Source: Gimesia sp. (GTDB lineage: Bacteria; Planctomycetota; Planctomycetia; Planctomycetales; Planctomycetaceae). Taken from it: DNA of 64,000 nucleotides. The notes beneath the pieces were generated by a model. That model worked only from the letters and a program-made list of their open reading frames with translations, did not search any database and was not told where the DNA came from. Below, piece after piece: positions 63,856-64,000 of this stretch (its first letter is position 1; every line of letters begins with the position of its first letter). The DNA lies in NCBI GenBank assembly GCA_002706765.1, contig PAJV01000076.1, forward strand, positions 124,001 to 188,000, in the 5' to 3' direction. The translations under genes were made by a program, and so were the position numbers.

Positions 63856-64000
63856 ATGTCTTATCGGTCCGTTCAGATTACTCGATTCCTGCTGGCGCTG
63901 GTTCTGTTCTCCGGAATACTCACTGCCACCAGCCAGGCGGCGAAGCTGACTGCGGAACAACGCAAGGAACTGGCTTCGATCAAACGGAACCTGGGAAAGG
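63856..64000 (+). CDS. Exported protein, 3' end outside the window
   Basis: ATG 63856, behind AGAGGAAAG, opens a frame that runs off the end of the window after 48 codons. It starts with a signal peptide (RFLLALVLFSGILTATSQA, likely cut near TSQA-A) and goes on with KLTAEQRKELASIKRNLGK, a charged helical start. The family cannot be judged from this part. Confidence 0.65.
   Translation, partial: MSYRSVQITRFLLALVLFSGILTATSQAAKLTAEQRKELASIKRNLGK

Overview
The window looks like a chromosomal segment of a planctomycete, probably a Gimesia-like member of the Planctomycetaceae. This is inferred from four things: a DUF1559 protein with a prepilin-type leader, EF-hand-like and TPR/HEAT-rich proteins, a peptidoglycan-division cluster reduced to mraZ, rsmH, an ftsL-like gene and ftsI, and frequent GTG/TTG starts behind good Shine-Dalgarno sites. 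No rRNA, tRNA, CRISPR array, IS element or prophage was recognised. The gene content reads as core chromosome with planctomycete-specific additions.

Layout. (1) 0.4-1.6 kb: a family-4 glycosyltransferase. (2) 1.7-8.0 kb: a relic division/cell-wall (dcw) cluster, with mraZ behind a candidate self-regulated promoter, then rsmH, a LysM membrane protein, an ftsL-like gene and the transpeptidase gene ftsI. The usual murE/murF/mraY/murD/ftsW/murG/ftsQAZ genes do not follow. (3) 8.0-32.6 kb: one long co-directional flagellar cluster that starts with a large TPR membrane protein. Its order is flgN-like, a degenerate sigma-54-activator-like protein, flgB, flgC, fliE, fliF, fliG, fliH, fliI, fliJ, motE-like, fliK, flgD, flgE, flbD, motA, motB, fliL, fliN, fliO, fliP, fliQ, fliR, flhB. 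It encodes the rod/MS-ring, switch, export gate and ATPase, hook and stator. fliM, flhA and flagellin are not in the window. (4) 32.8-37.7 kb: a membrane PP2C phosphatase, a two-transmembrane sensor kinase and an intact NtrC-type sigma-54 response regulator, a plausible signalling block for the flagellar genes. (5) 37.8-38.5 kb: lexA on the minus strand, with a perfect 18-bp palindrome in its promoter.

(6) 39-45 kb: planctomycete-type surface or exported proteins: DUF1559, a translationally coupled membrane-anchored partner, a Tat-exported esterase-like protein and a HEAT-repeat protein. (7) 45.2-49.0 kb, minus strand: a Tad/type-II-like outer-membrane module of secretin, CpaD-like Gly-rich lipoprotein and TPR lipoprotein. 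(8) 49.5-53.4 kb: a Cys-rich small protein, a GT-C-like membrane protein, a 60-residue minus-strand protein and manA. (9) 53.4-58.6 kb, minus strand: the nitrogen-control set amtB, two tandem PII genes and glnD, with RNA hairpins between genes. (10) 58.9-64 kb: a prepilin peptidase, a Fur-family regulator, a FlgM-type anti-sigma factor, a threonine aldolase, a LarE-type sulfur transferase and the start of one more exported protein.

Most interesting signals: a flagellar-operon AAA+ protein that has lost the Walker A lysine, the Walker B glutamate and the GAFTGA loop; an EF-hand-like calcium loop inserted in FliR; a FliN with several FliM-like N-terminal motifs where fliM is missing; 10-bp-spaced GTGG repeats at mraZ that match known MraZ operators; and the 18-bp palindrome between the -35 and -10 of lexA. 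All calls come from reading the sequence. No database search was run.
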